The translations under genes and the position numbers were made by a program. From Arcticibacter sp045629565 (GTDB lineage Bacteria; Bacteroidota; Bacteroidia; Sphingobacteriales; Sphingobacteriaceae): 64,000 nucleotides of DNA. The stretch spans positions 62,001-126,000 of the forward strand of contig NZ_JAZQRL010000028.1 in the NCBI RefSeq assembly GCF_045629565.1, given 5' to 3'. This document shows, one piece after another, positions 27,763 through 36,620 of the stretch (the stretch's first letter is position 1; each line of letters opens with the position of its first letter). The notes below the pieces were generated by a model. The model did not search any database. It had not been told where the DNA came from and worked only from the letters and a program-made list of their open reading frames with translations.

Positions 27763-28485
27763 ATGAAAAAATCAGTATTACATCAAGCAGCAACAAGAGG
27801 TTCAGCCGATCATGGATGGCTGAAAAGCTTCCACACTTTCAGCTTTGCGGGATACTACAATCCTGAACGCATCCACTTTGGTGCGCTGCGAGTGCTGAAT
27901 GACGACACAGTAGATGGAGGAAGAGGCTTCGGCGACCATCCCCATGATAATATGGAAATTGTATCAATCCCTCTCGAAGGCGAACTTCAGCATAAAGACA
28001 GTATGGGAAACGTCGCTGTTATAAAAGCCGGAGAGATTCAGGTCATGAGTGCCGGTACAGGAATCTATCATGCAGAATATAACAAAGACCCTAAGGAGCC
28101 TGTAAAATTCCTTCAAATCTGGATATTTCCAAATAAGAGGGATGTTACTCCCCGCTATGATCAGATTAACATGAACATCGATAATAAACCGAACGTTCTT
28201 AATCAGATCCTCTCTCCAAATAAAGATGACGAGGGAGTCTGGGTTCATCAGGATGCATGGTTCCACATAGGACGCTTTGATCAGGGCAAACAGGCTACCT
28301 ATAACTTAAAAAAAGAGGGAAACGGCATCTATTTCTTTGTCCTGAAGGGTAGGCTAAGGGTGGAAGGACAGGAGCTGGAAACAAGGGACGGCTATGGCCT
28401 ATGGGATGTTTCAGATGCTCAGCTTGAAGCAACATCCGACGCTGAATTTCTTATTATGGAAGTTCCCATGGAAGTTCGTCTCTAA
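27763..28485 (+). CDS. Pirin family protein (bicupin)
   Basis: Pirin-type proteins are two-domain cupins; bacterial members include quercetinase-like dioxygenases and proteins of unknown role. The N-terminal cupin shows the metal-binding pattern (FGDHPHDNMEIVSIPLEGEL, HKDSMGN, then Glu in GIYHAEYN, residues ~50-110). The C-terminal cupin is divergent (GIYFFVLKGRLRVEGQEL). Length is 240 aa. The next gene starts inside its stop codon (TAATG), so the two are translationally coupled. Confidence 0.9.
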   Translation: MKKSVLHQAATRGSADHGWLKSFHTFSFAGYYNPERIHFGALRVLNDDTVDGGRGFGDHPHDNMEIVSIPLEGELQHKDSMGNVAVIKAGEIQVMSAGTGIYHAEYNKDPKEPVKFLQIWIFPNKRDVTPRYDQINMNIDNKPNVLNQILSPNKDDEGVWVHQDAWFHIGRFDQGKQATYNLKKEGNGIYFFVLKGRLRVEGQELETRDGYGLWDVSDAQLEATSDAEFLIMEVPMEVRL

Positions 28486-28787
28486 TGCGGAATATAAAAA
28501 TTCTCGCCATCGGCACCAATGAGCAGATTATGGAGACGATTTTACGCCTAATCAATCAGAACCCCATGTGGCAAGGGGATATAGCCCTGTCTTCGCAGAC
28601 AGCGGGGATGATGTTAAATGCACCAAACTACGATCTTATCCTATTGGGATCAGGATCAGACGAAAGTGAAATCCGCCTGATCCTGAAAGATCGAATGCTA
28701 AACATCCCCGTTGTATTACATTACGGAGGTGGAAGTGGATTGCTGTTATGCGAAATCAATCAGGCCCTTAAGCCTTCTTCCATTTAA
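28485..28787 (+). CDS. Small receiver-like protein of unknown function
   Basis: This 100-aa protein has an alternating beta/alpha pattern like a response-regulator receiver domain: KILAIGTNEQIMETILRLI, ALSSQTAGMMLN, YDLILLGSG and IPVVLHYGGGSGLL. The position expected for the phospho-accepting Asp (end of strand 3) reads LLGSGSDES without the usual single-Asp arrangement, and there is no output domain. It starts in the pirin stop codon and its last 20 bp overlap the convergent redoxin gene. It may be a degenerate receiver modulating or partnering the pirin; function is not known. Confidence 0.65.
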   Translation: MRNIKILAIGTNEQIMETILRLINQNPMWQGDIALSSQTAGMMLNAPNYDLILLGSGSDESEIRLILKDRMLNIPVVLHYGGGSGLLLCEINQALKPSSI

Positions 28788-29373
28788 CGGTGCATCCAAC
28801 CGCCTTCGTTTTGCTGACGGAGGGTTTCTTTCCGTTCATCAGTTCATTCACCGCATTCTTAACAAATGTCGACCTGGAAGGATTGCTTTCATCCTGATCA
28901 TTGTCAATGGCGCCGGTATATTCAACAACATTTCCTTTGGCTGTCTTCGACAGAATGTATACCGTTGGCGTATGGGCGGCACCAAATCGCTTAGTCAATT
29001 GCTGATCAGCATCCACCAGGTACGGAAACTTGAAATTCTTTTCTTTCGCGCGCTCCTGCATCTTTCCAAAACTGTCTCCTGGCGAGGCAACCGGATCGTT
29101 TGTATTGATGGCAATCACCGGGTAACCCTGAGCAGCGTACTCATCGTTAAGAGCGACAATACGGTTCTCATAATCTTTGGCAACCGGACAGGTATTGCAG
29201 GTAAAGACCAGAATAAAGCCCTTAGCTGATTTAAAATCAGCAAGTGACACCATTTTGTCGTCAACATTTTTTAAACGAAAGTCTTCCACAACCGAACCAA
29301 CGGTATATCCTTGTGCGGATAGCTTCATGCAAACAGCAAGCAACAGGAAGCACGACATAACAACTTTTTTCAT
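28768..29373 (-). CDS. Secreted redoxin / AhpC-TSA-like thioredoxin-fold protein
   Basis: This 201-aa exported protein has a signal peptide (SCFLLLAVCMKLSAQ) and a peroxiredoxin/thioredoxin-like fold. A TCNTCPVAKDYENRI motif carries a CxxC redox pair (~residues 54-57); segments DFRLKNVDDKMVSLADFKSAKGFILVF and AAHTPTVYILSK fit the AhpC/TSA-Redoxin family. It lies 1 bp downstream of the tlpA-like gene, so the pair is an operon for periplasmic thiol chemistry. Thiol-disulfide reduction is more likely than peroxidase activity given the CxxC arrangement, but the partner is unknown. Confidence 0.85.
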   Translation of the reverse strand: MKKVVMSCFLLLAVCMKLSAQGYTVGSVVEDFRLKNVDDKMVSLADFKSAKGFILVFTCNTCPVAKDYENRIVALNDEYAAQGYPVIAINTNDPVASPGDSFGKMQERAKEKNFKFPYLVDADQQLTKRFGAAHTPTVYILSKTAKGNVVEYTGAIDNDQDESNPSRSTFVKNAVNELMNGKKPSVSKTKAVGCTVKWKKA

Positions 29374-29374
29374 C

Positions 29375-29848
29375 TTAATGGGGTTTTATAGTTAGCGTTT
29401 TAAGTTCTTCAAAAGAGAATTCCCGTTCATAAAAATCACGCCTTGAAGAGGCTGCATGGACGATAAGAGTTGCCGGCACAGAACCGCTCCAACTTTTATT
29501 TACATGGTCTATGAACTTCTGTTGATCCGGCTCGTCAAAAATATACACTTCTGATTGGAGCTTATGGGTTTTTACAAATGGATCAACAACTTGGGATAGT
29601 TTGGATTTCGAGTCAACACTAACCAAAATCACTTTAAGGGGCGATGAGCTCTTCTCTGCCTGCAGCCTTTCAAAATGCGGCAGCTCCTCCACACAGGGCG
29701 CACACCATGTGGCCCAAAAATTGACAACAAAGGTAGTATCCTTACCGCTTGCCAATCTTTTATCAAAATTTTCAAGGCTAAGCAGCTTCACCTGGGCATT
29801 GCCAACTGAAGCTATCATACAGACCATAATGATACACAGGTATTTCAT
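29375..29848 (-). CDS. TlpA-like periplasmic thioredoxin
   Basis: A 157-aa exported thioredoxin. A signal peptide (MVCMIASVGNAQ) is followed by the TlpA core with FWATWCAPCVEELPHFERLQ, where the WCAPC active site is at ~residues 48-52, and the cis-Pro loop near SVPATLIV. TlpA/ResA proteins reduce periplasmic disulfides, often for cytochrome c maturation or metalloprotein assembly. It is the promoter-proximal gene of a two-gene operon with the redoxin downstream and has a consensus promoter (29869-29900) embedded in an inverted repeat. Confidence 0.9.
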   Translation of the reverse strand: MKYLCIIMVCMIASVGNAQVKLLSLENFDKRLASGKDTTFVVNFWATWCAPCVEELPHFERLQAEKSSSPLKVILVSVDSKSKLSQVVDPFVKTHKLQSEVYIFDEPDQQKFIDHVNKSWSGSVPATLIVHAASSRRDFYEREFSFEELKTLTIKPH

Positions 29849-29868
29849 AGTATAGGCTGGTGTCTATA

Positions 29869-29922
29869 CAAACTTAGGCATTAAATAAAAGCGAATCAAA
29901 AGTTTAGCCTTATTTAATGCCT
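29869..29922 (-). promoter_or_regulatory. Consensus promoter of tlpA-redoxin operon with overlapping inverted repeat
   Basis: On the minus strand a TTTG at 29900-29897, a 20-bp spacer and TAAGTTTG at 29876-29869 match the Bacteroidota TTTG-N19-21-TAnnTTTG promoter exactly; the start codon is 20 bp further on. A perfect 13-bp inverted repeat, AGGCATTAAATAA (29876-29888) and TTATTTAATGCCT (29910-29922), flanks the -33 element, with its proximal arm ending at the -7 box. The promoter is well supported; the repeat as operator is inference. Confidence 0.6.
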
Positions 29923-29972
29923 GACACCTTCATCTTATGAAGACCAGAGCCCCCGCCTCCGGGCTGCACCTG

Positions 29973-30800
29973 CTATTGGGCTTCAAGATTCAACATAATC
30001 GGAAGTGTATATTGAACCCGTACCGTTCTCCCGTTCTGCACACCTGCCCTCCATTTAGGTGATTTCTTCAGCAGGCGCATCGCCTCTTCGCCGGTTCCCA
30101 ATCCCATATCTCTGAGAACTTTTATATCCGTCAGACTTCCATCCTTCTCCACTATAAAGCTTACAATCACTCTTCCTGAAACTCCCTGCTCCCTAGCAGC
30201 TGCCGGATAATTGTAATTTTTACTGATATAGCCATAGAATTTGGATAAGCCTCCCGGGAAATCGGGCATCTGCTCAATGGATACAATACTATAAACCTGT
30301 TCATCTTCAATAACCGCAGCATGAGTTATTGATGAGGTTCCTACCGCCTGGTCGATTACAACCTCTGCCCCGGGATCTCCCTTTACTGTCTCCGGACCGG
30401 GATCCGCAACTTTTAAGTCGTCTATCGTAGGGATTTCATCCACAACCTGACTGGCAGGAACCACCCTGGGAGGAACGAATTTGACCTGATCAGTACGTGG
30501 CTTGGGGGGCTCCACCACGGGCGGTGGTGGAACACTCTCGTCGATCGCCGGCGGAGATATCAGGACAACATCTGTTTGCAGGTCCGGACGTGCAGCCGAC
30601 AGTTCAGAGTCAGCACCCTTCAAATATCTCGAAATCAGAGGAGCGCTCATCGCAAGAATAAAAAATGCCGATCCGAAAAGCATCGACTGAACAGTCGTGC
30701 GACTATTATTTTTGCGCAGCTGGTACGCACCATAGGCCTGATTTCGCCCGGTAAAAACGACATCTATCCATTGCTGATTGAAAATATCTAATTGTGCCAT
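29973..30800 (-). CDS. tonB: Energy transducer TonB
   Basis: TonB couples the inner-membrane proton-motive force to outer-membrane TonB-dependent receptors. The product (275 aa) starts with the cytoplasmic/TM segment common to Bacteroidota TonBs (NQQWIDVVFTGRNQAYGAYQLRKNN, then TM ~36-54). A Pro-rich periplasmic linker follows (VPPPPVVEPPKP). The C-terminal TonB domain has the YPAAAREQGVSGRVIVSFIVEKDGS motif and ends VRVQYTLPIMLNLE. No ExbB/ExbD genes are adjacent. It is separated from tlpA by the inverted-repeat promoter region. Confidence 0.93.
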   Translation of the reverse strand: MAQLDIFNQQWIDVVFTGRNQAYGAYQLRKNNSRTTVQSMLFGSAFFILAMSAPLISRYLKGADSELSAARPDLQTDVVLISPPAIDESVPPPPVVEPPKPRTDQVKFVPPRVVPASQVVDEIPTIDDLKVADPGPETVKGDPGAEVVIDQAVGTSSITHAAVIEDEQVYSIVSIEQMPDFPGGLSKFYGYISKNYNYPAAAREQGVSGRVIVSFIVEKDGSLTDIKVLRDMGLGTGEEAMRLLKKSPKWRAGVQNGRTVRVQYTLPIMLNLEAQ

Positions 30801-31034
30801 TGTAATTGAGTTTTAAATGATCCATTCACACGGGAATCATATCTAAAAACCCATTATCCTAGCGGTACCTCTACAGATGATGTGATTTAAAGAAGATCCT
30901 GATCCACTTTCTAGTAGGATGGCTTATGTCATAGAATTCCACAACATAAAACGCAGATTTTGAAAAAGCGCTTAAAAATGACTGAAAAAAATGGTTTATT
31001 CCCCTCATTCATTAGGCATTCCAAGCATTAAAAC

Positions 31035-31042
31035 TAAATTTG
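31035..31042 (+). promoter_or_regulatory. -7 promoter element upstream of purL
   Basis: TAAATTTG matches TAnnTTTG and ends 17 nt before the proposed purL start at 31060. It lies inside any longer reading frame starting at 30991, which favours the shorter start. No good -33 TTTG is visible. Confidence 0.4.
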
Positions 31043-31059
31043 CAAATCAAAACATTACA

Positions 31060-34000
31060 ATGATCTATTTCTTCTCTAGTCAATCCAACATAGTTTTCGC
31101 AGTACAATCACAACAACAGCTGTCTGCGGGCGATATTCCCAAGCTGGAATGGTTATTTGGTGGTGCAAGCCTCAGTAATGAAAGCACTTTAACGGCTTCA
31201 TTCGTTGGTCCCCGTGCTGCTATGATCACCCCGTGGAGCACCAACGCTGTGGAGATCACTCAAAACATGGGTATTCAGGGCATCATCAGGATCGAAGAAT
31301 TCCACCGGGTAGAAGATAGCTTTACCGGCTTTGATCCTATGCTGTCTCAGAAATACAAAGAGCTGAATCAGGATCTGTACACCGTTAACGTAAAGCCTGA
31401 GGAGATCAAAGAAATTCAAGACATTGCTGCTTATAACACGCAGGAAGGACTCTCCCTGAGTAATGAAGAAGTAGATTATCTGATCAGCCTCTCTCAACGA
31501 CTGGGACGCCCTCTCACTGACTCCGAAGTCTTCGGCTTTTCTCAGGTTAATTCCGAGCACTGCCGTCATAAAATATTTAACGGGAAATTTGTGATAGACG
31601 GCGAGGAACAACCCTCTTCCCTCTTTAAACTGATCAGAAAAACTTCTGAAACACATCCAAACGACATCGTATCGGCCTACAAAGACAACGTCGCTTTTAT
31701 CAAGGGCCCTAAAGTTCTTCAGTTTGCTCCTAAGCGTGCCGATGTGCCCGACTACTACACAACAAGTGAATTCGAGTCAGTTATTTCCATAAAAGCCGAA
31801 ACACATAATTTTCCTACTACCGTCGAACCATTTAACGGGGCGGCTACCGGTTCAGGAGGTGAAATCCGGGACAGGCTTGCCGGCGGACAAGGTTCATTAC
31901 CTCTGGCAGGTACCGCTGTTTACATGACCGCTTTATCCAGACTGGAAGAAAACCGCCCCTGGGAAAAGGGCATGGAAGAGAGACAGTGGTTATACCAGAC
32001 ACCAATGGATATCCTGATCAAGGCATCTAACGGTGCTTCTGATTTCGGTAACAAGTTCGGACAGCCATTAATTACAGGATCTGTCCTGACATTCGAACAT
32101 ACCGAAGATAATCGCAAACTTGGATTTGACAAGGTGATTATGCTTGCAGGTGGAGTCGGCTATGGAAAAGCAAGCCAGGCGCAAAAGCAGAAGCCTTCAA
32201 CCGGCGATAAAATCGTTATCCTCGGCGGAGAAAACTACCGGATCGGTATGGGGGGCGCAGCTGTATCATCTGCAGATACCGGTGCTCTTGGTTCAGGCAT
32301 TGAACTTAATGCTGTTCAGCGGTCGAATCCCGAAATGCAGAAAAGAGCAGCAAACGCTGTTCGCGGTATGGTAGAAAGCGATAATAACACCATCATCTCC
32401 ATTCACGACCATGGCGCAGGCGGACATTTGAATTGTCTTTCAGAGTTGGTGGAAGATACCGGCGGTAAGATCGATTTGGATAAACTACCTGTCGGTGACC
32501 CAACTCTCTCCGCTAAAGAAATTATCGGAAATGAGTCTCAGGAGCGTATGGGTCTCGTCATCGGACAAGAGAACATTGACACACTGAAAAGAATAGCTGA
32601 TCGCGAAAGATCCCCGATGTACACCGTAGGGACTGTCACAGGCGATCACCGCTTTACATTTGAATCAGCAACTACCGGCATCAAACCAATGGATCTGGAG
32701 CTGAAAGATATGTTCGGCAGCTCTCCAAAGGTGATCATGGAGGATAATAAAATTGAAAGAAAATATCAGCCGTTGACTTACGATGCAGCAAACTTTAATA
32801 CGTACCTTAACCAGGTATTGCAGCTTGAGGCCGTAGCATGTAAAGACTGGTTAACAAATAAGGTAGATCGCTGCGTAGGCGGACGTGTTGCCAAGCAGCA
32901 ATGTGCAGGACCGCTACAGCTGCCCTTAAATAACTGCGGTGTTATGGCACTTGATTTCCAGGGAAAAGAAGGTATCGCAACATCAGTAGGCCACTCCCCT
33001 TTGACAGCACTGATCGATGCCGCCGCAGGAAGCCGTAACGCCATTGCAGAATCACTTTCCAACATCGTTTGGGCGCCTCTAAAAGATGGCCTGACCAGTG
33101 TTTCCCTATCCGCCAACTGGATGTGGGCATGTAAGAATGAAGGTGAAGACGCACGCCTTTACGAGGCTGTAAAAGCGTGTTCAGACTTCGCCATAGACCT
33201 CGGCATCAATATTCCAACAGGAAAAGACTCGCTGTCCATGAAACAAAAGTACAAGGACGGCGATGTAATTGCTCCGGGTACCGTTATTATATCAGCAGGT
33301 GGTAATTGCAGCGATATCACCGCTGTGGTCGAGCCGGTTCTGCAAAAAGATGGTGGTAACATCTATTACATCAACCTATCCGGTGATGACTATAAACTGG
33401 GTGGTTCCTCCTTTGCCCAGATACTGAACAAAATCGGCGATGAAGCGCCTGACGTGAAAAACGCGGCAAACTTCAAAACAACATTCAATACTCTTCAGGA
33501 ACTGATAAAAGATGGCAAAATACAGGCCGGCCATGATATCGGAAGTGGCGGTCTCATCACTACTCTTCTTGAAATGTGTTTCGCTGACAGAGAGCTGGGA
33601 GCAGATATCGACCTCACCTCTCTCGGTGAGCAGGATATTATCAAGCTCCTTTTCGCTGAAAACATCGGCGTAGTGTTTCAAGCAGCCAGCGATGTGGAAG
33701 AGACGCTGTCTGTTAACGGCATCGGCTTCCATAGAATCGGTACAGTCAACGGTACCGCCAAACTGAACCTAACCAGCCGGGGGTCCGCTACATTAAACCT
33801 CGACATTGACGATTTACGCGACGTCTGGTTTAAAACCTCCTACCTCCTGGATCAAAAACAAAGCGGCCCTATAAAGGCTAAAGAACGTTTTGATAACTAT
33901 AAAAACCAGCAACTGAAATACTCATTCCCCTCTCATTTTGATGGGAAGAAACCTGTTTTGGAAGAAGGCAAACCACGTATAAAAGCAGCTATCATACGGG

Positions 34001-34728
34001 AAAAGGGAAGCAACTCAGAAAGAGAAATGGCTAATGCCATGTATCTGGCAGGCTTCGACGTGAAAGACGTACACATGACCGACTTAATCTCTGGTCGCGA
34101 AACCCTGGAGGATATCCAATTTATTGGTGCAGTGGGCGGATTTTCCAACTCCGATGTACTCGGATCCGCTAAAGGATGGGCCGGAGCTTTTCTGTATAAC
34201 GAAAAGGCCAGAATTGCGCTCGAAAACTTCTTTGACCGTCCAGATACCCTCTCTGTCGGTATCTGTAACGGTTGCCAGCTCTTCATCGAACTGGGCCTGA
34301 TCAACAAGGACCACCAGAACAAACCTAAGATGCTCCACAATGATAGTAATAAACACGAAAGTGGATTTACTTCACTGACTATTCAGGAGAACAACTCCAT
34401 CATGCTATCAAGCCTTGCCGGAAGCACCCTTGGCGTGTGGATCTCCCATGGGGAAGGTAAATTCCAGTTACCAATGGATCAGGATCAATACCAGATCGTA
34501 GCGAAATACGGATATGAGAACTATCCTGCTAATCCGAACGGATCAGGATACAATACCGCTATCCTATGCGATGACACCGGTCGTCACCTGGTGACCATGC
34601 CACATATTGAACGTTCGATATTTCAATGGAACTGGGCTCATTATCCGGCAGGACGGAAGGACGAGGTTACCCCATGGATAGAGGCTTTTGTAAATGCCAG
34701 AAAATGGCTTGAAGCGCATCAGAAATAG
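31060..34728 (+). CDS. purL: Phosphoribosylformylglycinamidine synthase, long form
   Basis: PurL converts FGAR to FGAM using glutamine and ATP in de novo purine synthesis. This is the large single-chain form (1222 aa): an N-terminal PurS-like region, two AIRS-like halves (QVNSEHCRHKIFNG, KAETHNFPTTVEPFNGAATGSGGEIRD) and a C-terminal class I glutaminase with nucleophile Cys in SVGICNGCQLFIEL and His in WISHGEGKF. The start MIYFFSSQSNIVFAVQ fits family N-termini, and a -7 box lies between an upstream ATG (30991) and 31060, so 31060 is chosen. It ends in a bidirectional terminator shared with the exonuclease gene. Confidence 0.96.
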   Translation: MIYFFSSQSNIVFAVQSQQQLSAGDIPKLEWLFGGASLSNESTLTASFVGPRAAMITPWSTNAVEITQNMGIQGIIRIEEFHRVEDSFTGFDPMLSQKYKELNQDLYTVNVKPEEIKEIQDIAAYNTQEGLSLSNEEVDYLISLSQRLGRPLTDSEVFGFSQVNSEHCRHKIFNGKFVIDGEEQPSSLFKLIRKTSETHPNDIVSAYKDNVAFIKGPKVLQFAPKRADVPDYYTTSEFESVISIKAETHNFPTTVEPFNGAATGSGGEIRDRLAGGQGSLPLAGTAVYMTALSRLEENRPWEKGMEERQWLYQTPMDILIKASNGASDFGNKFGQPLITGSVLTFEHTEDNRKLGFDKVIMLAGGVGYGKASQAQKQKPSTGDKIVILGGENYRIGMGGAAVSSADTGALGSGIELNAVQRSNPEMQKRAANAVRGMVESDNNTIISIHDHGAGGHLNCLSELVEDTGGKIDLDKLPVGDPTLSAKEIIGNESQERMGLVIGQENIDTLKRIADRERSPMYTVGTVTGDHRFTFESATTGIKPMDLELKDMFGSSPKVIMEDNKIERKYQPLTYDAANFNTYLNQVLQLEAVACKDWLTNKVDRCVGGRVAKQQCAGPLQLPLNNCGVMALDFQGKEGIATSVGHSPLTALIDAAAGSRNAIAESLSNIVWAPLKDGLTSVSLSANWMWACKNEGEDARLYEAVKACSDFAIDLGINIPTGKDSLSMKQKYKDGDVIAPGTVIISAGGNCSDITAVVEPVLQKDGGNIYYINLSGDDYKLGGSSFAQILNKIGDEAPDVKNAANFKTTFNTLQELIKDGKIQAGHDIGSGGLITTLLEMCFADRELGADIDLTSLGEQDIIKLLFAENIGVVFQAASDVEETLSVNGIGFHRIGTVNGTAKLNLTSRGSATLNLDIDDLRDVWFKTSYLLDQKQSGPIKAKERFDNYKNQQLKYSFPSHFDGKKPVLEEGKPRIKAAIIREKGSNSEREMANAMYLAGFDVKDVHMTDLISGRETLEDIQFIGAVGGFSNSDVLGSAKGWAGAFLYNEKARIALENFFDRPDTLSVGICNGCQLFIELGLINKDHQNKPKMLHNDSNKHESGFTSLTIQENNSIMLSSLAGSTLGVWISHGEGKFQLPMDQDQYQIVAKYGYENYPANPNGSGYNTAILCDDTGRHLVTMPHIERSIFQWNWAHYPAGRKDEVTPWIEAFVNARKWLEAHQK

Positions 34729-34732
34729 CCAT

Positions 34733-34797
34733 AAAGGATTAATAAAAAAAAGAGCAAGCAGAATACACACTGCTTGCTCTTTTTTTATTAATCCTTT
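34733..34797. terminator. Bidirectional terminator between purL and exonuclease III gene
   Basis: The hairpin has about 28 base pairs with one bulged A and an 8-nt loop (34762-34769). The GC-rich core GAGCAAGCAG/CTGCTTGCTC is flanked by A and T tracts, so it works in both directions. The stop codon of the leftward exonuclease gene (34788-34790) is inside the right arm. Confidence 0.9.
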
Positions 34798-35597
34798 TTT
34801 ATCCTGCCAGCTCGTTTAGCCATACCGTCTGCAAGCTCCATCCAAACCGGAGCATGGTCACTGGTCTTTTCCCAACCCCGTACATGCTTATCCACTCCCG
34901 CCGCAACCAAACGCTTGTCGAGCTCAGGGCTTAATAAGAAGTGATCGATACGCAGTCCTGCATCCCGTCCGTAGGCATTTCGAAAATAATCCCAAAACGT
35001 ATATATTTTCTCCTCCGGATAAAGCTTTCTCAAAGCATCTGTCCATCCCTGATCAACAAGATTTTTAAACGCCTGCCTGACCTCCGGTCTGAACAAGGCA
35101 TCTTCCACCCATCGTTCAGGTTTATATACATCCAGTTCGGTTGGCATCACATTATAATCGCCAGTCAAAACAACGGGCAGACCAGATTGCAATAGCTCAG
35201 CTGCATGCGTAGTCAGTCTTTCAAACCAACGCAGTTTATACTCAAACTTCGGTCCCGGAACCGGGTTTCCATTAGGCAGATACAAGCAGCCGATCAACAT
35301 GCCGTCCACCATTGCTTCGATGTACCGGCTATGTTCATCCTCCGGGTCTCCGGGTAGTGCCCGTGACACCTCTTTAATTTCACGGTTCCGTGCAAGAATG
35401 GCCACCCCGTTCCAACTCTTTTGGCCATGCCAGATGGCGTTATACCCGGCATCCTGGATGGCTTGCCCTGGAAATTTCTCCTGCGGCGCCTTAAGCTCCT
35501 GAAGGCATACAATATCGGGCGCCGACTCTTCGAGCCATCGAAGTAAAACCGGCAGCCTGCCGTTAACTCCGTTTACATTATAAGTTGCTATTTTCAT
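34788..35597 (-). CDS. xth: Exodeoxyribonuclease III / AP endonuclease
   Basis: This Xth/ExoIII-type base-excision repair nuclease cleaves 5' to abasic sites and degrades 3' ends. At 269 aa it shows all EEP-family motifs: MKIATYNVNGVNGRLP (Asn), IVCLQELKAP (metal-binding Glu), SRYIEAMVDGMLIGCLYLPNG, VVLTGDYNVMPTELD (catalytic Asp/Asn), LRIDHFLLSP and TSDHAPVWMEL (His). The ATG at 35597 is chosen because the protein family begins exactly there. The stop codon is embedded in the shared terminator with purL. Confidence 0.95.
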   Translation of the reverse strand: MKIATYNVNGVNGRLPVLLRWLEESAPDIVCLQELKAPQEKFPGQAIQDAGYNAIWHGQKSWNGVAILARNREIKEVSRALPGDPEDEHSRYIEAMVDGMLIGCLYLPNGNPVPGPKFEYKLRWFERLTTHAAELLQSGLPVVLTGDYNVMPTELDVYKPERWVEDALFRPEVRQAFKNLVDQGWTDALRKLYPEEKIYTFWDYFRNAYGRDAGLRIDHFLLSPELDKRLVAAGVDKHVRGWEKTSDHAPVWMELADGMAKRAGRIKKD

Positions 35598-35820
35598 ATC
35601 ATGGAATACAAAAGTACACCGTTCTGTCTGTATTGTTTTCTGAAATATAAATCGTATACGCGCTGCCCCAGCCAGCAAACAGCTGACACCGGGAGGCCAT
35701 TCTAAATTACTTAAAATCTGTCATTGCAAAATTGGCCAACGAAAGACGAGACTTTAACGTCAACATAGCAAACAGAACCATGAAGCTGCTTGTTATAAAC
35801 TGGTATTTAACAAGATAGCT

Positions 35821-36138
35821 ATGAAAACGATATGGAAAAGCCTGCTCTTGGCGTTAGTGATGAGCATGTCATTTGAGGCGATCGCTCAAAGCGGAAAAGA
35901 CACCCTTGAAGTGAATCCGGACCCCGCAATTAAGAAAACCGCTAAGAAGGTCGGCAACAAAACTTCCGAGATTGCGGCGAAAGGGGCAGCCAAAGTTGTT
36001 GATAAAACGTATAAAGATAAAGTTGGACCGCAGGGTCAAACGATATATATCGACAATAAATCCCAATATTATTATGTTGATGCAAAAGGCAAAAAAGTTT
36101 ACGTCAGCAAGGCCAAACTAAAACCTTCAGGAAAATAG
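35821..36138 (+). CDS. Small secreted protein, hypothetical
   Basis: This 105-aa protein has a clear signal peptide (LLLALVMSMSFEAIAQ) and a Lys-rich basic mature region (KKTAKKVGNKTSEIAAKGAAKVVDKTYKD). It ends in a short beta-type repeat (IYIDNKSQYYYVDAKGKKVYVSKAKL), reminiscent of the small 'basic adaptor' repeats found in Bacteroidota secreted proteins. That family link is tentative. It stands alone between the exonuclease gene and a small membrane protein gene. The 223 bp upstream hold no other gene I can see. Function unknown. Confidence 0.7.
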   Translation: MKTIWKSLLLALVMSMSFEAIAQSGKDTLEVNPDPAIKKTAKKVGNKTSEIAAKGAAKVVDKTYKDKVGPQGQTIYIDNKSQYYYVDAKGKKVYVSKAKLKPSGK

Positions 36139-36210
36139 CCTGATATGCGGGCACCTTCCATTAAACAGTTGTATAGAATGTTAATCAAACATTCACCACG
36201 AACCACATGC

Positions 36211-36254
36211 GAGGCTTAAGTCAGCTCCTTTTATAAATGGCTGCCTTAAGCCTC
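36211..36254. terminator. Hairpin overlapping the stop codon of the small membrane protein gene
   Basis: GAGGCTTAAG (36211-36220) pairs perfectly with CTTAAGCCTC (36245-36254), and CAGC/GCTG extends the stem past one mismatch. The stop codon of the leftward gene (36246-36248) is in the arm. There is no T-run on either side, so intrinsic termination is uncertain. Confidence 0.45.
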
Positions 36255-36404
36255 ATCGTCGTTATGCTTGTCCGGTTTCAGTTCAGCCCGTGTGATGTCT
36301 TTCTGCAATTTTCTGCGATCCTTGCTATTTCTCCGGATCAGATAAACAACTAACGCAAGAACTGCTATTAATACCAAACCGGCAGTTAAATAATGAATAT
36401 CCAT
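36246..36404 (-). CDS. Small single-pass membrane protein, hypothetical
   Basis: From the ATG at 36404 this is a 52-aa protein with one transmembrane helix (LTAGLVLIAVLALVVYLIRR, residues ~6-25) and a charged, Lys/Asp-rich cytoplasmic tail (KDRRKLQKDITRAELKPDKHNDDEA). A longer version of 75 aa is open upstream, but its N-terminus does not resemble a protein start. It sits alone between the basic secreted protein gene and the ABC exporter operon. Function unknown. Confidence 0.6.
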   Translation of the reverse strand: MDIHYLTAGLVLIAVLALVVYLIRRNSKDRRKLQKDITRAELKPDKHNDDEA

Positions 36405-36620
36405 AAGTTGGTATGTATTAAGATGAAACGAATTAACGCGATTTACGACTCGAGTGATATAAAAAAAAGCCAAAATCAGCTCGTTGGGTTAAGCAATCAT
36501 GTACTTCCCTGCAAAGGTAAAAAACCAGTGTTAAGCCTCTGAGATCAATCTATTAACTTTTTGTCAAGCTTATCGGAACAAGGGCATCAGTCGCCCCAGA
36601 ATACCAGCAAAACGTCATGT

